From NCBI GenBank assembly GCA_020636095.1, contig JACJYN010000002.1, positions 2,217,739 to 2,281,738 on the forward strand: 64,000 bases of DNA, given 5' to 3'. This document shows positions 1-10,471 of the stretch, piece after piece. The DNA comes from Lewinellaceae bacterium (lineage in GTDB: Bacteria > Bacteroidota > Bacteroidia > Chitinophagales > Saprospiraceae). The translations under genes and the position numbers were made by a program. Every line of letters starts with the position of its first letter. The first letter of the stretch is position 1. Under the pieces are notes generated by a model that worked only from the letters and a program-made list of their open reading frames with translations, was not told the origin of the DNA and made no database searches.

Positions 1-56
1 ATTGCTCCCAGGGCAGCCACCATTTTGATGATCTTCTGAGTTGATTTTAATTTCAT
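1..56 (-). CDS. N-terminal end of an unidentified exported protein (partial)
   Basis: An ATG at 56-54 on the minus strand opens a frame that runs off the left edge. It starts MKLKSTQKIIKMVAALGA: a lysine-rich start followed by a hydrophobic stretch, which resembles the beginning of a signal peptide. Only 18 codons are visible, so no family can be named. The 57-288 stretch upstream of it is AT-rich and shows no gene. Confidence 0.45.
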   Translation of the reverse strand, partial: MKLKSTQKIIKMVAALGA

Positions 57-288
57 AACTAGTGGTTTTGATTTGATTAGTAGATTGAATATTTTTTACT
101 TATCGTTGGCTGCTCTTTCATGGATTGAATATAAAACTTATTTTTAAATCTCTACCTTGATTTTCCATTCATTCCATCTGATTTTGTATGCCATATCACC
201 AGGGAAATAAACGCTATCCCGGCGTTCACGCCCAAAACTTCAACCCCTTTAAACCGTTTAATTTGTACTTAATTTCAAAGCACCTTTA

Positions 289-455
289 TAAGAGCGTGTT
301 GGGAATTTACCCTTTGGCCTGCAAATGTGCATCTTTTGAACCTCATTTCGCCATTTTTTCGCCACGTAGCGATGCTATGCGGCTCAAAAATGGCTTCCTG
401 AGAACCAAAATCTGCTCATTTTCGACATCAAAAGTAAATCCCCAACACGCTCTAA
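289..455. repeat. MITE family A, copy 1 (element 292-452, TSD TAA)
   Basis: A 161-bp element with terminal inverted repeats GAGCGTGTTGGGAATTTAC on the left and, as reverse complement on the right, GAGCGTGTTGGGGATTTAC. It is flanked by TAA at 289-291 and 453-455, which looks like a 3-bp target duplication. It is nearly identical to the copy at 28591-28751: I see one base difference. It has no coding capacity. A central hairpin is built from CGTAGC and GCTATG. The element ends 14 bp before the TfoX-like start codon, so it separates that gene from any promoter further left. Confidence 0.85.
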
Positions 456-466
456 AAAGCAGGATC

Positions 467-810
467 ATGGCGACTGACCCCTTTTTACTCGACCGGATGC
501 GGAGCATTTTGAAGGCCCAAAATGTCGACTGGGCCGAAAAGCGAATGTTCGGCGGCGATTGCTTCATGGTGGACGACAAGATGTGCTTTGGCACCTATAA
601 GGGCGGCATCATGGCGCGGGTAGCGCCCGAGGAGGCCGATGAACTGAACTGGTAACGGAAGGTACCGCCCAGATGATCCACGGCGGCCGGCCGATGACAG
701 GTTATTTGTTCATCGAGCCCGAAGGGTATGATATGGAAGAAGACCTGGAATTCTGGATCGGCAAATGCCTGGAATTCAACCCAAGGGCCAAGTCGAGTAA
801 GAAGAAATAA
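467..810 (+). CDS. TfoX N-terminal-domain protein, frame broken
   Basis: Small cytoplasmic TfoX_N-type protein. The family is related to the N-terminal half of the competence regulator TfoX/Sxy, but single-domain members have no proven role. The visible hallmark is MFGGDCFMVDDKMCFGTYKG followed by a MARV strand. Later GGRPMTGYLFIEPEGY and a Lys-rich tail are read in another frame, ending at the TAA at 808-810. The frame closes early at TGGTAACGG (650-658). Removing the TA at 653-654 restores one continuous protein of about 113 residues. Start ATG 467 is chosen because the frame upstream is only MITE sequence. I treat the break as a likely consensus error rather than true decay. Confidence 0.75.
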
Positions 811-894
811 TTTTTCCAGGGCTTCGGTGAATTGATTCTCAGCGGGAATTTTTCTATTTTTGAAAAAACGATTCGCCACCCCAAAACTACAATC

Positions 895-1529
895 ATGAAG
901 CTAAAAGACCTGGATCTCGACAAAACCTACACCTACGCCGATTACCTCCGCTGGACCTTCGAGGAGGTAGTGGAATTGATCCGGGGAAGGTCTTTAAAAT
1001 GTCTCCCGCGCCCAATACCTATCATCAGGATATTTCCACAAAGCTTCTTTTTAAAAATTGGGTATTATTTTGGGGAGAAAGGATGTAAAGTATTCCACGC
1101 TCCTTTCGACGTCCGTTTGCCGCTTCCTCCCAGTACCAGATTAAAGATGAGGAGATCCAAAACGTAGTACAACCGGATATTTCCGTCATCTGTGACCGCA
1201 GCAAAATCGATATCCGGGGCTGCCTCGGGGCGCCGGACTGGATCATCGAGATCGCCTCTCCAAGCACCTCAAAAAAAGACATGAAGGACAAGTTCGAAGT
1301 GTATGAGTTTTCCGGGGTGAAAGAGTATTGGATCGTCTTTCCGCAGGAGCAAAGCGTACTGATTTATACCCTTAACGAAAGGGGGAAGTACATCGGCCTG
1401 CCGCCACTTGTAAAGGAGGATAAGGTTAGCCCGGTACTTTTTCCAAACCTGGTGATCGACCTGGGCGAAATTTTCCCGGAGATGGACCTGGCGGAAGAGC
1501 CCTGGGATGAGCATTATGTGCGGCTGTAG
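895..1529 (+). CDS. Uma2 family (DUF820) endonuclease-like protein, frame broken
   Basis: The start MKLKDLDLDKTYTYADYLRW, the middle VVQPDISVICD and the segment DWIIEIASPSTSKKDMKDKF are typical of Uma2/DUF820 proteins, which have a PD-(D/E)xK nuclease fold. The visible acidic residues are in PDISVI and EIASPSTS, with the lysines that follow. The reading frame changes three times, at 984-992 (GGGGAAGG), at about 1073-1082 (GGGGAGAAAGG) and at about 1143-1150 (AAAGATG). Each change is explained by one missing base next to a homopolymer, giving a protein of about 212 residues. Uma2 genes are often solitary and abundant in mobile or accessory regions; their biological role is not established. Confidence 0.75.
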
Positions 1530-1565
1530 GCGCTTCGGGGATATTTATCCCGGATGACGGCAGCC

Positions 1566-1660
1566 TCAGGCCTTTGTCCGTTCCTCGCTGATTTCCCAGA
1601 GCCTCCGGGCAATGGCCGGATCATATGAATCAGGCTTGGAGCGGATCGGCTTTTTATCCT
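1566..1660 (-). pseudogene. C-terminal remnant of a short-chain dehydrogenase-like gene
   Basis: On the minus strand about 30 codons read IRSKPDSYDPAIARRLWEIS and then EERTKA before a TGA at 1568-1566. The SYDPxxARxLWExSE pattern is the usual tail of short-chain dehydrogenase/reductase proteins. Nothing of the Rossmann core remains: the next gene (Crp/Fnr) begins at 1675. It is probably the leftover of a deletion. The assignment rests on a short motif and is tentative. Confidence 0.4.
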
Positions 1661-1674
1661 GAAAACAGCGCTTC

Positions 1675-2250
1675 ATGGAGGAAATAGAACGCTTCATTAG
1701 CCGGTACTGCGATCCCCTGCTTTCCGGCCAGGCGGGGATCGCCGGGATCAGCAGGCATCTGGCCGACCGGCAACATGCAAAAGGACATCTGCTGGTGCAG
1801 GAAGGCCAGCGCCATCCTTACGCCTACTACCTTTTGCAGGGCGCCGTGCGCAGTTTCTACCTCAAGGATGGCGTAGAAGTCAATACCTGGTTCGCTTTTG
1901 AGGGTGAAATGGTGGGGTCTTTCCAGAACTACCTGGGACAAGCCTCCCGGGAAACCCTGCAATTGGTGGAAGACAGCCGCCTGATCGCCATCAATTTAAA
2001 CGCCCTTCGGCCGCTGCAGCAAACCAGCCTTGAGGTGAGCAACTTCGTGCGCCTTGTCATCGAAGAATACACGGCCTTCCTCGAAGAGCGGCTGTTCCAC
2101 CTGCAGCACCACAGCAGCATGGAGCGCTACCTGTACCTGCTGGACAACGACCCTCAGGTTTTTCAGCGCATCCCCCTCACCTACATCGCCTCCTACCTGG
2201 GCATCAGCCGGGAAACGCTGAGCCGGCTCCGGGGCCGGACGATTTTGTGA
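1675..2250 (+). CDS. Crp/Fnr family transcriptional regulator
   Basis: A 191-residue protein. Residues 1-115 form a cyclic-nucleotide-binding-like beta-barrel, with the segment HLLVQEGQRHPYAYYLLQGA typical of Crp proteins. A dimerisation helix is followed by a C-terminal winged helix-turn-helix whose recognition region is LTYIASYLGISRETLSRLRG. No N-terminal cysteine cluster is present, so it is not a classical oxygen-sensing Fnr. It belongs to the Crp-like group common in Bacteroidota that often regulates an adjacent oxidoreductase; the short-chain dehydrogenase remnant upstream fits this. The flavoprotein gene that follows on the same strand is 57 bp downstream and could be a target. Confidence 0.88.
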   Translation: MEEIERFISRYCDPLLSGQAGIAGISRHLADRQHAKGHLLVQEGQRHPYAYYLLQGAVRSFYLKDGVEVNTWFAFEGEMVGSFQNYLGQASRETLQLVEDSRLIAINLNALRPLQQTSLEVSNFVRLVIEEYTAFLEERLFHLQHHSSMERYLYLLDNDPQVFQRIPLTYIASYLGISRETLSRLRGRTIL

Positions 2251-2307
2251 CATTTGTCAAAGGAGTTGCGCCATACCGCCGGTTTCTTTGCGGGAAAAAC
2301 AGAACCA

Positions 2308-3681
2308 ATGGACCGAAGAACCTTTTCCCGGCAGCTGATCGCCGGGCTCGCCGCTTTGCCTGTATGGAACCTGGCCTACGGCAACAACCCTGAGCCCGGC
2401 CGTAAAAAAGTGATCGTCATCGGCGCCGGCATTGCCGGGGCGGCGGCGGCCCGGACACTCTCCGACGCCGGCTTGGAGGTGCAGGTGCTGGAGGCCGGCA
2501 GCCGGGTGGGCGGCCGCATCCACACCTTCCGCGACTGGGGCGTCAACCTGGAACTGGGCGCCAACTGGGTGCACAACACCAACCATCCCGACAACCGGAT
2601 CGATGAGCAGTTGCTCCAACTCGGCGTCGCCATGGAGCACACCAACTACTACCGCTTTCAGCTTTTCGACGACGAAGGCCAGCGGATCAACCACCTGCGG
2701 GCGCTGCTTTTTTCCCTGGAGCTTCAAAAAAAGATCCAACGGGCCTGGCCGGCGCTTTCCGGCGCGGAAGCCGGCCTTTCTATCCGGCAGGTTTTTGACC
2801 ATGTCGCTTCAGATTCGGGCTTGTCCTCCGCCCGGCAGGCGATGCTCCGCTTCAACCGTGAAGCTTATGCCAACACCCTGGCCGCCAGCCTCAGCGAGGC
2901 CTCCGCCGATCATTATCTGGGCGCCGATAACGGAGAGGCCCTGGGAAAAGACCAACTGGTGCTCGGCGGTTACGATACCCTGGTAAACCATTTGCTGCGG
3001 GGAGTGCCGGTGCAGCTCCATACGGAGGTGCAGGAGATCCGCCAAACGGGACAGGGGGTGGCCGTGCTGGCCGGCAACGACATGTACGAGGCGGATTATG
3101 CCATCGTCACCGTGCCGCTGAGCATTTTGCAGAACGGGGGCATTCAATTTTCCTCCGCCCTTCCCGAAGAAAAAACCCGGGCCTTATCCCGGCTGCGGCT
3201 GGGCTTGTTCAACAAGGTGGCCATGCGCTTCACCGAAAAATTCTGGAGCGGCAGCCCCGATTTTCTGGTTCTCCAGAACGGCGGGGGCGAACACAACAGC
3301 ATCCTGCTCAATCACCACCACTACAGCGGGCAGCCCATCCTGGTCGCCATGCCCGTGGCAGATGCCGCCGCCCGGATAGAGGCGCAGGACGAGGAAACCG
3401 TACAGGCCAGTTGGCGGGAGGCCCTCCACAAAGCCTACCCGCACCGGGAGATCGAATTCCGGGACATCGCGGTGACGCGCTGGCAGGCCAACCCCTTTTC
3501 CCGGGGATCCTACTCCTTCGTGCCCGTAGGCGCCGCCGCCCGGGATTTCGCGGCCATTGCCGAGCCTTTGGGCCGCATCCACTTCTCCGGGGAGGCGACG
3601 ATCGCGGCCTTCCACGGCACGGTGCACGGGGCGTATTTGTCGGGGGTGCGGGAGGCCAGGACAGTAATTGAACGCCGGTGA
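2308..3681 (+). CDS. Flavin-containing amine oxidase, Tat-exported
   Basis: FAD-dependent amine oxidase of the monoamine/polyamine oxidase superfamily, which oxidises amines to imines with release of hydrogen peroxide. The start ATG 2308 gives MDRRTFSRQLIAGLAALPVW, a twin-arginine-like signal; the longer TTG start at 2254 is less likely. The dinucleotide-binding motif GAGIAG lies at residues 39-44 with LEAGSRVGGR at 61-70, both family hallmarks. A C-terminal FAD/substrate segment reads GRIHFSGEATIAAFHGTVHG. Length of 457 residues is normal. The frame is intact, unlike its neighbours. The substrate cannot be told from sequence. Confidence 0.88.
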   Translation: MDRRTFSRQLIAGLAALPVWNLAYGNNPEPGRKKVIVIGAGIAGAAAARTLSDAGLEVQVLEAGSRVGGRIHTFRDWGVNLELGANWVHNTNHPDNRIDEQLLQLGVAMEHTNYYRFQLFDDEGQRINHLRALLFSLELQKKIQRAWPALSGAEAGLSIRQVFDHVASDSGLSSARQAMLRFNREAYANTLAASLSEASADHYLGADNGEALGKDQLVLGGYDTLVNHLLRGVPVQLHTEVQEIRQTGQGVAVLAGNDMYEADYAIVTVPLSILQNGGIQFSSALPEEKTRALSRLRLGLFNKVAMRFTEKFWSGSPDFLVLQNGGGEHNSILLNHHHYSGQPILVAMPVADAAARIEAQDEETVQASWREALHKAYPHREIEFRDIAVTRWQANPFSRGSYSFVPVGAAARDFAAIAEPLGRIHFSGEATIAAFHGTVHGAYLSGVREARTVIERR

Positions 3682-3704
3682 GTTCTGTAACTATATCCTC
3701 GATT

Positions 3705-3855
3705 TCACCTCACCCATTCTGCATAATTTTCGGGCGTAAGCACGGTGTATGTTGCATCAGGATAGGCTTGCTTCCATCCCCTCGGAGGTTTGGGGTGTTT
3801 TTTTTCATTCCATTTGAACTCGTAACCGTACAGTTGGCCTCCCCGTTCTTCAATT
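3705..3855 (-). pseudogene. C-terminal remnant of an AAA ATPase with DUF4143
   Basis: On the minus strand the sequence reads ERGGQLYGYEFKWNEKK, then PKPPRGWKQAYPDATYTVLT and PENYAEWVR before a TGA at 3707-3705. This matches the tail of DUF4143-type AAA ATPases, in which the YGYEFKW block is a PD-(D/E)xK-like strand. The frame meets a stop near 3856, in an AT-rich stretch (3841-3900) full of TTAATT/AATTAA palindromes. Only the last 50 codons survive, so it is a gene relic. The rest of the interval to 3930 holds no gene that I can see. Confidence 0.6.
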
Positions 3856-3930
3856 AACGTTAATTGACTCAATTAAAAAAGCTAATTAACATTAATTAGC
3901 GCAGCATAAAGGTCCTAAACCGTAAAGCAT

Positions 3931-6900
3931 TCATTCCCGCCCCATTTCAAAAATCAACTCCGGCAACACCACCTTGAACTCCCGCGCCTGTTCCTGGTCC
4001 GTCCAATACACTATGAAATTGATCCGCGCTTCGGACAGCGCGTATCCTGCAGCGCGGTGGGCAAGGAGCTGCTCGTGAAATTTTTTGGAAAATTTCAAAA
4101 CCAGGTTCCCGCTTTGATCCGCCAGGCCTTCGGCCTGAATCAGCAGATCTTGTCCGCTCATCAGGCCTCCACACGGTGTTGGACGAAGGCAAAATAGCCG
4201 AGGTAAATGTCTTTGAGCGTGAGTTGGACGGCAATTTTAGGAGGCGGTAGCCAGTATCCGTATTTTCCTCGAGTTGTACGTCCGGTAGATGGATGTGATG
4301 GAAAAAACGCCCATTGGTATGAATGGTAAATGGCTTTTAGCGCGGGTGAGGGCGACGTATACCTGGCGCCTGGTATCGTCAGAGTCAGCGTTGAAGCCGT
4401 CGAGCATCAGGAAAACATGGTCAAACTCACGGTACTTTTACCTTTGTGTATCGTCGAAACAAATATCGTATCGCTCTCCTGCCGATAGAAATCCTCGATT
4501 TTCGACTCTCTTACGAATGATTGAAAATCAGATACATACTTGGTTTTTGGATTGATCTCCTGAAAGTCCTTAACTAAATTAAGCACGATTTCGAATTTCG
4601 GGCTGAACCTGAATTTTTCATACACTGCGCGTTTAGCATTTTCCCAATCTTCCGGTGCGATGGTGACTGAGTGGGGCGCCAATGCATCCATGAAGTACCG
4701 CACTTCCAACAGGTTTTGAAGTGGGAAGCCGTCGTTGCTTTGGATAAGTTTGGCGGGTATGCCGTGCTGTAGCAGCAGGTAGGTGATTTGAGCACTCTTC
4801 GTTGGTTTTACCAGCACGCATACCGTACCGCTCAAATCGGTGGCGAGCAAGTCGCGGACCAGGGGTTCGATGAGATGCCGGCTTTGGTAGGATACCAATT
4901 TTAAATGGTAAGGCGTCGTATGGTGCGGAATGATGTCATCGGTTTTCAGCCGTTTGGAAATTGTTTTGGCAAAGGCATTGGCAAAGGCGACGATTTGGGG
5001 GCAGCTTCGGAAATTGGTCGTTAGTTCATATTTCACAGCCTGCCGGCGTTCGATGAGTTCAGTCAAAAGCGAGAATCGGCGCCTCGAAACGCGAATATGT
5101 TTTGGTCATCGTCGCCCACGGCAATCACGCGCAAGCCCTCATTTTTTTCCATTAAAATGTTGACTAATGCAAACTCATCGGTGTTCATATCCTGTGCTTC
5201 GTCGATGACCAGCACCGCTTTGGTGATTCGGTTGGGTTCGATTTCCCCATTTCGGATTTTCTCCACGGCGTCCTGAAGGATGCTGTCCGATTTTTCAAGG
5301 TTGCCGACGCGGTAAAAAAGGTCGAAACAATAGGAATGAAAGGTTTTGATTTCCACAAAATGAGCTGCATTGCCGATGAGCGCCATCAGGCGTTTTTAAA
5401 CTCCGTTGCCGCTGACCGCGAAAAGGTGAGCATTAACAACTGCTCGTGTTTCACATCTTCCATGAGCAGGAGCGCGGCGAGTTTGTGGGTCAATACCTTG
5501 GTTTTGCCGCTGCCCACCTGGCGGCACGCGACAAAGGTGCGCGCTGTGTTTGTCGTCAATGATCTGGCGCTGCGCCTCGGAGAGGTTTCGAATAATTGGC
5601 GGTATTTGGCAGGCGTAATGTTTCGCCTGATTTCCAAGCTGCGGGTTCCGGGAAAATACCTTCCCAAAAAGAGGAGTGGTTCAACTGAAAATAATCGTCT
5701 ACAAAGCGCAGCGCGCCCACATAGTCGTGCACCATTTTTTGGCATATTCTCCTACGATGTGGATTTGTTGCACTTTGTTTTCGTAGAACTGATTGAGTTT
5801 TTGATAGTCCTCGTTTTTGTATTGGATTTTGTTGTTTTCTTCCAAACGGACGATGTTCAGGCGGTTGTAAACGACCAAAAAGCCGCCTTCGATTTTCAAA
5901 GCTTCGATTCTGGACAGGTAAAAAGCGCATCTTCGACTGCCTCCGATGTGGTTTTCTGTTGAAACATACCGGTTTGCCGCTCGAAATTTTCTTTTAATTC
6001 CAGCACGGAAAATTCTACCAACACCTCCTCTGTCTGCCCGTTTCCGGCAGTGGTAAGTTTGCTTTTTTGATATAAAACTCAATGGTAAACGCGCCAGTTC
6101 GTACCGTTTTTCAATTTTTCACGCAAATTCCGGGGCGAATCCTTGGCTTGCACTGCGATAATTTGGTTCGCAAAATCGCGGGGCGCGCGTTTTATCCAGT
6201 GTTTTATACCCAAAAGTTCAGTATCGTTTTGAGTCGTTGCGGCGAAACGCCGGCGCAGCCTGCGGCTTCGGCGGCTTCATTGAGGGCTTTGAGCGAAAAG
6301 TCCCGTTCGGTACTCGTCCAATTGAGTGAGCAAAACTGTTCGATTTGATAGAACGTTTCCACGATGGCAAGCGAGCGGTTTTTTGGTCGCCGCGTTTGAT
6401 GAACGCAGTCAGGTCTTTAGCGTCGGCGAGGATTTTTTCTTCCCGCAGCAGGTTAATGATTTGGATGACCTCTTCTCTGACGATGCCCAGATGGTCGCTG
6501 ATGTAATCAATGCGCGATTCAGCGGCTTCACTGTCGGCGGCCTGCCCTTGCTTTTTTACTGGAGAACAGTTTTTGAGGATTCGGATAGCGTTTACTTTCT
6601 GGCGCTCATTTTCGAAGCGATCGGATTGTTCGATTTTTTCAATGGTACTCTTGCGCGGTTTTGCTCAGGATACTGTTGGCGTAAATGCGGGCATGTTCTG
6701 CCCGCGGCGCAGGTAGCCGGCGTCTTCGAGTGCGGCAATGGCGGTGGTTACGCGGGTTTCGATTTCAGCAACACTGTCGTCCCAGCCTGCTTTACGGGCG
6801 ATCTCGAGCGGCGAATTGGAAACGCTCGTGCGGTATTTGGTAATGAATTTGATGGCGTTCCAGATTTGTTTGATCTCCTGGATGTTGAGTTTGGTACCTA

Positions 6901-8718
6901 GTTCAGCAGGATGAAGTGTTTGCTCAGGTCTTCCTCATTGAACAGCACGTAGCACTCCGCCTCAATTTTTTCATCGCGCCCGGCGCGCCCGGCTTCCTGC
7001 ACGTAGTTTTCAAAAGAATCGGAAATGTCGAAATGGACGACCAGTACTACATCTTTTTTGTCAACGCCCATGCCAAAGGTAGAGGTGGCGACCATGACCT
7101 GCACCGTCCCGGCGATGAAGGCATTTTGATTCTCCGTTTTTCCGTAGCCTCCATTTTGCCGTGAAAGGCGCGGGCGTTGAAGCCGTCTGCCTGCGACCGC
7201 TCGGAGAGTTCGCTTGCTTTTCGCGTGCGGGAGACGTACACGATGGTAAGGCAGTTTTTGTCGTTAAGGAGGTTTCGCAGGGCGTCGTATTTGTCTTCGT
7301 CGCCTTCTTTTTCAGAACCTTATAGTGCAGATTGCTCCGGGCGGCGGATACCTGAAAACATCGAGTTCAAGGTTCAGTTTTTCCCGAAAATAGGCGCAAA
7401 TGTCTTCAATGACTTTCTGTTTCGCGGTTGCAGTGAAGCAGGAGACGGGGATGGGTTCGGCGAGGTTTTTCTTTTCCTCGCAGGGTTTTGATGAAATCGG
7501 CAATGTAGAGGTAGTCTACCCGGAAATCCTGGTACAGGCGGAGAAGCAGTGCGCCTCATCAATGACGAAGCGGGCGATTTTGCGGTACAGCAACAAACGT
7601 TCGATGGATTTGGAACGCAGGGACTCGGGCGAGATGTAGAGCAGCGCGGTAGCCCGTCTTCCACGCGCTCGAAGGATTTGGCGCGTTCGATGGGGTCGAG
7701 CAGGTAGTTGATGGTGGTGCCTCGGTGATGCCCGCGCGTTCCAGATTGTCCACCTGGTCTTTCATCAGCGATTGCAGGGGCGAGATAACGACCGTCAGGG
7801 CTTTCATACTTTACCGCTCATCAGGGCGGGCACCTGAAAGGTGATGGATTTGCCGCCGCCCGTAGGAAAAATGGTAACAGGGACTCGTTCCGGACGGTAC
7901 CGCCCGGACGGCTTTTTCCTCGCGAGGGCTCGCCTCCGTAAGTTCGGTAGTGCTCAAAACCGAAAAAACTGTTTCAGGTACTGAAAATGTCAAGGTGTTG
8001 GTCGCAGTACGCGCAGCCTTCCAGGCAGGGTTTGTTGCGCAGGTATGCCATGACGCGCTCGATTTCCGGATAATTCCTCAGCACCCAGGGTGGCGTCGCG
8101 GAAAAACGGCTCCGGCAGTGGATGATGGTAGAGCGTAAGCCAATTCGATGGGGTTTCATCGGCAAACCGGGCGACATCTGCCTTTTCACAAATGTCGGCG
8201 CCAAATTTTTCAAAAATCAATGCGGTAACGTCCGGATTTTCAGGCGAAAAACGCAGGAATTTAAAAAAGGCGGAAAACGCCGCCTGTGCCTGAAGCAAAC
8301 CGTAAAAAATCATTTTCAGGTAAGGGTCGAGGCGCGAAAATGCCGTCACTTCGTCGTGAAACAGGTCCCGCGCTTTCAGGGCGTCATTGAGCGGGTTGTT
8401 GATGGCATCGGTTTGGAGCTTATCGTCCTTGACCAGGGCATGGTAGGGTTTCTGAGGAAAAAGCAGCGGCGACCACGGCAAGGTATCAATGGCGTTTTCG
8501 GGCGGAATACCCGCCGCGGCAAGCGCCGGGCGGACGAATTTCAGATCATGCTGAAAAATGTTGTGCCCGCAAACAAAATCTGCCCCCCGAAGAAACAATG
8601 CGAATCCCTCGAGCGAAGCATCGTGAAACTGCCGGCCATCGTCCCGGCAGCCGCCGATGTCGAAGACTTTTTTGCCGTTGCGGCCGGTTTCCGTATCGAA
8701 AAAGGCTATGAAGGGCAT
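3931..8718 (-). CDS. Exonuclease-RecQ-UvrD multidomain DNA helicase, frame broken many times
   Basis: One 1,596-codon-long gene carrying three enzyme modules. (1) 8718-8000: DnaQ/RNase T-like 3'-5' exonuclease with the DxE motif FFDTETG and GHNIFQHD. (2) About 7990-6900: RecQ helicase with Walker A PTGGGKSITFQ, ISPLQSLMKDQ, Walker B VIDEAHCF, FTATA, and motif VI YVQEAGRAGRDEK. An accessory region follows (6900-5700). (3) About 5540-4300: UvrD/Rep helicase with GSGKTKVLTHK, TFHSYCFDLF, VIDEAQDM, GDDDQNIFAFRGADS, a STIHKGK...REFDHVF motif and VALTRAKSHL. Such fusions occur in Bacteroidota and are inferred to act in DNA repair or recombination. The frame is interrupted at more than a dozen points. 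Nine are repaired by removing a TA dinucleotide (4248, 4433, 6899, 7349, 7533, 7650, 7807, 7875 and 7898); others are 1-bp homopolymer losses (for example 5070 and 5390). Because all catalytic motifs survive in order, I favour consensus errors over decay. Confidence 0.8.
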
Positions 8719-8857
8719 ACCGATTCCATTCCGTTTCCTACAAAGCTACAAAGGCGCTTCGAGTTCCGCTTTATTTAGGGCGAAAAACTGGGGGAAGCAG
8801 CTCTCCGCTTTCTACCTGGCCGGCCGCTACCCGAAAGAAATGCTGGCGCTTTACTTA

Positions 8858-10471
8858 TCAGCTTTCCGAATGCGCAATCACCTTAGCCACCAGCGCATCC
8901 CCCGTCACATTGGTCACTGTGCGGAACATATCCAGCAGGCGATCCATGGGCAGGATGATGCCTACCCAGGCGGCATCCAAGCCCATGGACTCCATCACCA
9001 CCATCATCAGTACCAGCCCCCCGCTGGGTACGGCTGCCGAACCGATGCTGGAAAGCGTGATGAGTGCGCCCATGAGCACGAGGTCGGATGCCTCGAAAGA
9101 AATGCCGTGCCAGTGTGCCAAAAAGAGAATGCAGACCGATTGGTAAAGGCTCGTGCCGTCCATGTTTACCGTGCTGCCTATCGGGAGCACAAAATTGGCG
9201 ATGGCGGGCGGGACCTTCAGGTGCTCCGTCACGCAGCGGAGCGTCACGGGCAGGGTGCCTGCAGAAGAACTGGTGGAGAAAGCCATGCTTTGCGCGGGCA
9301 GTATTTTTTGGAAGAAATCCCGGAATTGCCAGCGGCGGGTAATGCCGCTCAAAATGGCAGGATAAAGCACATAAGTCAGCAGCAAGAGGCCGGCCAGGGC
9401 CGTCAAAGAAAATGCCAGTAGGCTGAGCAGGATGTTGACTAATTCCCTGAGCGACCCTGCCACGGATACGATTGTGCCCGCCATGAGCGCGAAGACAAAC
9501 AAAGGCGCCAGCCGCATCACCCACTCGATGAGCAGCAACAGGGTGGCATTCAGACTGTCGCACAAGCGGAGCAAAGGCTGCGCCTGTTCAGTGGGTACAA
9601 AAAGTAAGGCCATACCCAGCAGCATACCGAAAAAGATGACTTTGAGCAGCGATTTGATATCACCTAGTGCAACGAAGATGTTGTCAGGAACTAGGATGTC
9701 CACCAGGTAGCCGAGCCCGGTTTTATCCTTTCGATTGCTCTTTTTTTCCAGCGTCTCCGCCAGCCCTTTGGCTATTTCTTCGCGGTGGATGAGCGTTCCG
9801 TTGATCTTCCATGTGATGAAGGCGGCATCTTGCGCAACGCTCAATTCATCACCCAATTGATAGCTGCCTTTAGCAGCCAGAGTTTGGCCATCGCGGACAA
9901 GGGTATAGCCCCCCTCTTGGAGCAAGAACCCTGTTCGCAGTACCCCCGTTCCATCCTCTCGAAACCCGATACTGTCTTTTTGCTGTACATCGGCCACGGT
10001 ATAAGCCTGTAAGCTACTGGCTTCGACTTTTGCCATGAGCGTTGCATTTTCCGGGCGTTGGCTCCAGTATTGGCCGTCTACGGTAGGTAGTTGCTGCGAT
10101 TCTGCCCAGCGTTCGTAGCGCAGGCGGTTTTCGGCTATTTGGGTTTCGCCCAGCGTCTGGGCTGGGTTTACCAATAGTGTCAAACCGCATCCAAGGCCGA
10201 TGGCCAAAATGGTGGTGAGCAAATAAGCTACCAGTGTTTTACCCCCCAAGCGCCCTAAATGCCGGGGATCTGGCAGTGAGGCAATGCCGGTAATAACCGA
10301 AACCAGCACCAATGGCACCGCAAGCAATTTGAGGATGCTGAGGAAAGCGGTACCCAGCGGCGCAATCCAGTCGTTGGTGAACTGTATCCAGCCGTAATGA
10401 ACGGCGATAATGGCGTATAGGACGCCGAAGAGCATGGCCAGCAGGATGCGGGCGGAGGTGGATTTAAGCAT
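8858..10471 (-). CDS. Dicarboxylate/amino acid:cation symporter (DAACS family)
   Basis: An inner-membrane sodium- or proton-coupled carrier for C4-dicarboxylates or acidic amino acids. It has many hydrophobic segments, the serine-rich re-entrant loop TSSSAGTLPVTL and the ion/substrate motif NMDGTSLYQ, close to the canonical NMDGTALY. A large hydrophilic insertion of roughly 150 residues sits between the early and late membrane segments (around 9650-10200), longer than in GltP-type carriers. I chose the internal ATG at 10471 (MLKSTSARILLAMLFG) because the longer frame lacks a sensible N-terminus. This start overlaps the stop of the upstream EamA gene by 8 bp, so the two are probably translationally coupled. 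Length from that start is 537 residues; the frame is intact. Confidence 0.88.
   Translation of the reverse strand: MLKSTSARILLAMLFGVLYAIIAVHYGWIQFTNDWIAPLGTAFLSILKLLAVPLVLVSVITGIASLPDPRHLGRLGGKTLVAYLLTTILAIGLGCGLTLLVNPAQTLGETQIAENRLRYERWAESQQLPTVDGQYWSQRPENATLMAKVEASSLQAYTVADVQQKDSIGFREDGTGVLRTGFLLQEGGYTLVRDGQTLAAKGSYQLGDELSVAQDAAFITWKINGTLIHREEIAKGLAETLEKKSNRKDKTGLGYLVDILVPDNIFVALGDIKSLLKVIFFGMLLGMALLFVPTEQAQPLLRLCDSLNATLLLLIEWVMRLAPLFVFALMAGTIVSVAGSLRELVNILLSLLAFSLTALAGLLLLTYVLYPAILSGITRRWQFRDFFQKILPAQSMAFSTSSSAGTLPVTLRCVTEHLKVPPAIANFVLPIGSTVNMDGTSLYQSVCILFLAHWHGISFEASDLVLMGALITLSSIGSAAVPSGGLVLMMVVMESMGLDAAWVGIILPMDRLLDMFRTVTNVTGDALVAKVIAHSES

Noticed and set aside
188..466. Extended N-terminus for the TfoX-like gene
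   Set aside because: The upstream part of the open frame is the MITE read through; the same text occurs at 28591-28751 with no gene.
2254..2307. TTG start extending the amine oxidase by 18 residues
   Set aside because: The Tat-like signal begins at the ATG at 2308; the extension would bury it.
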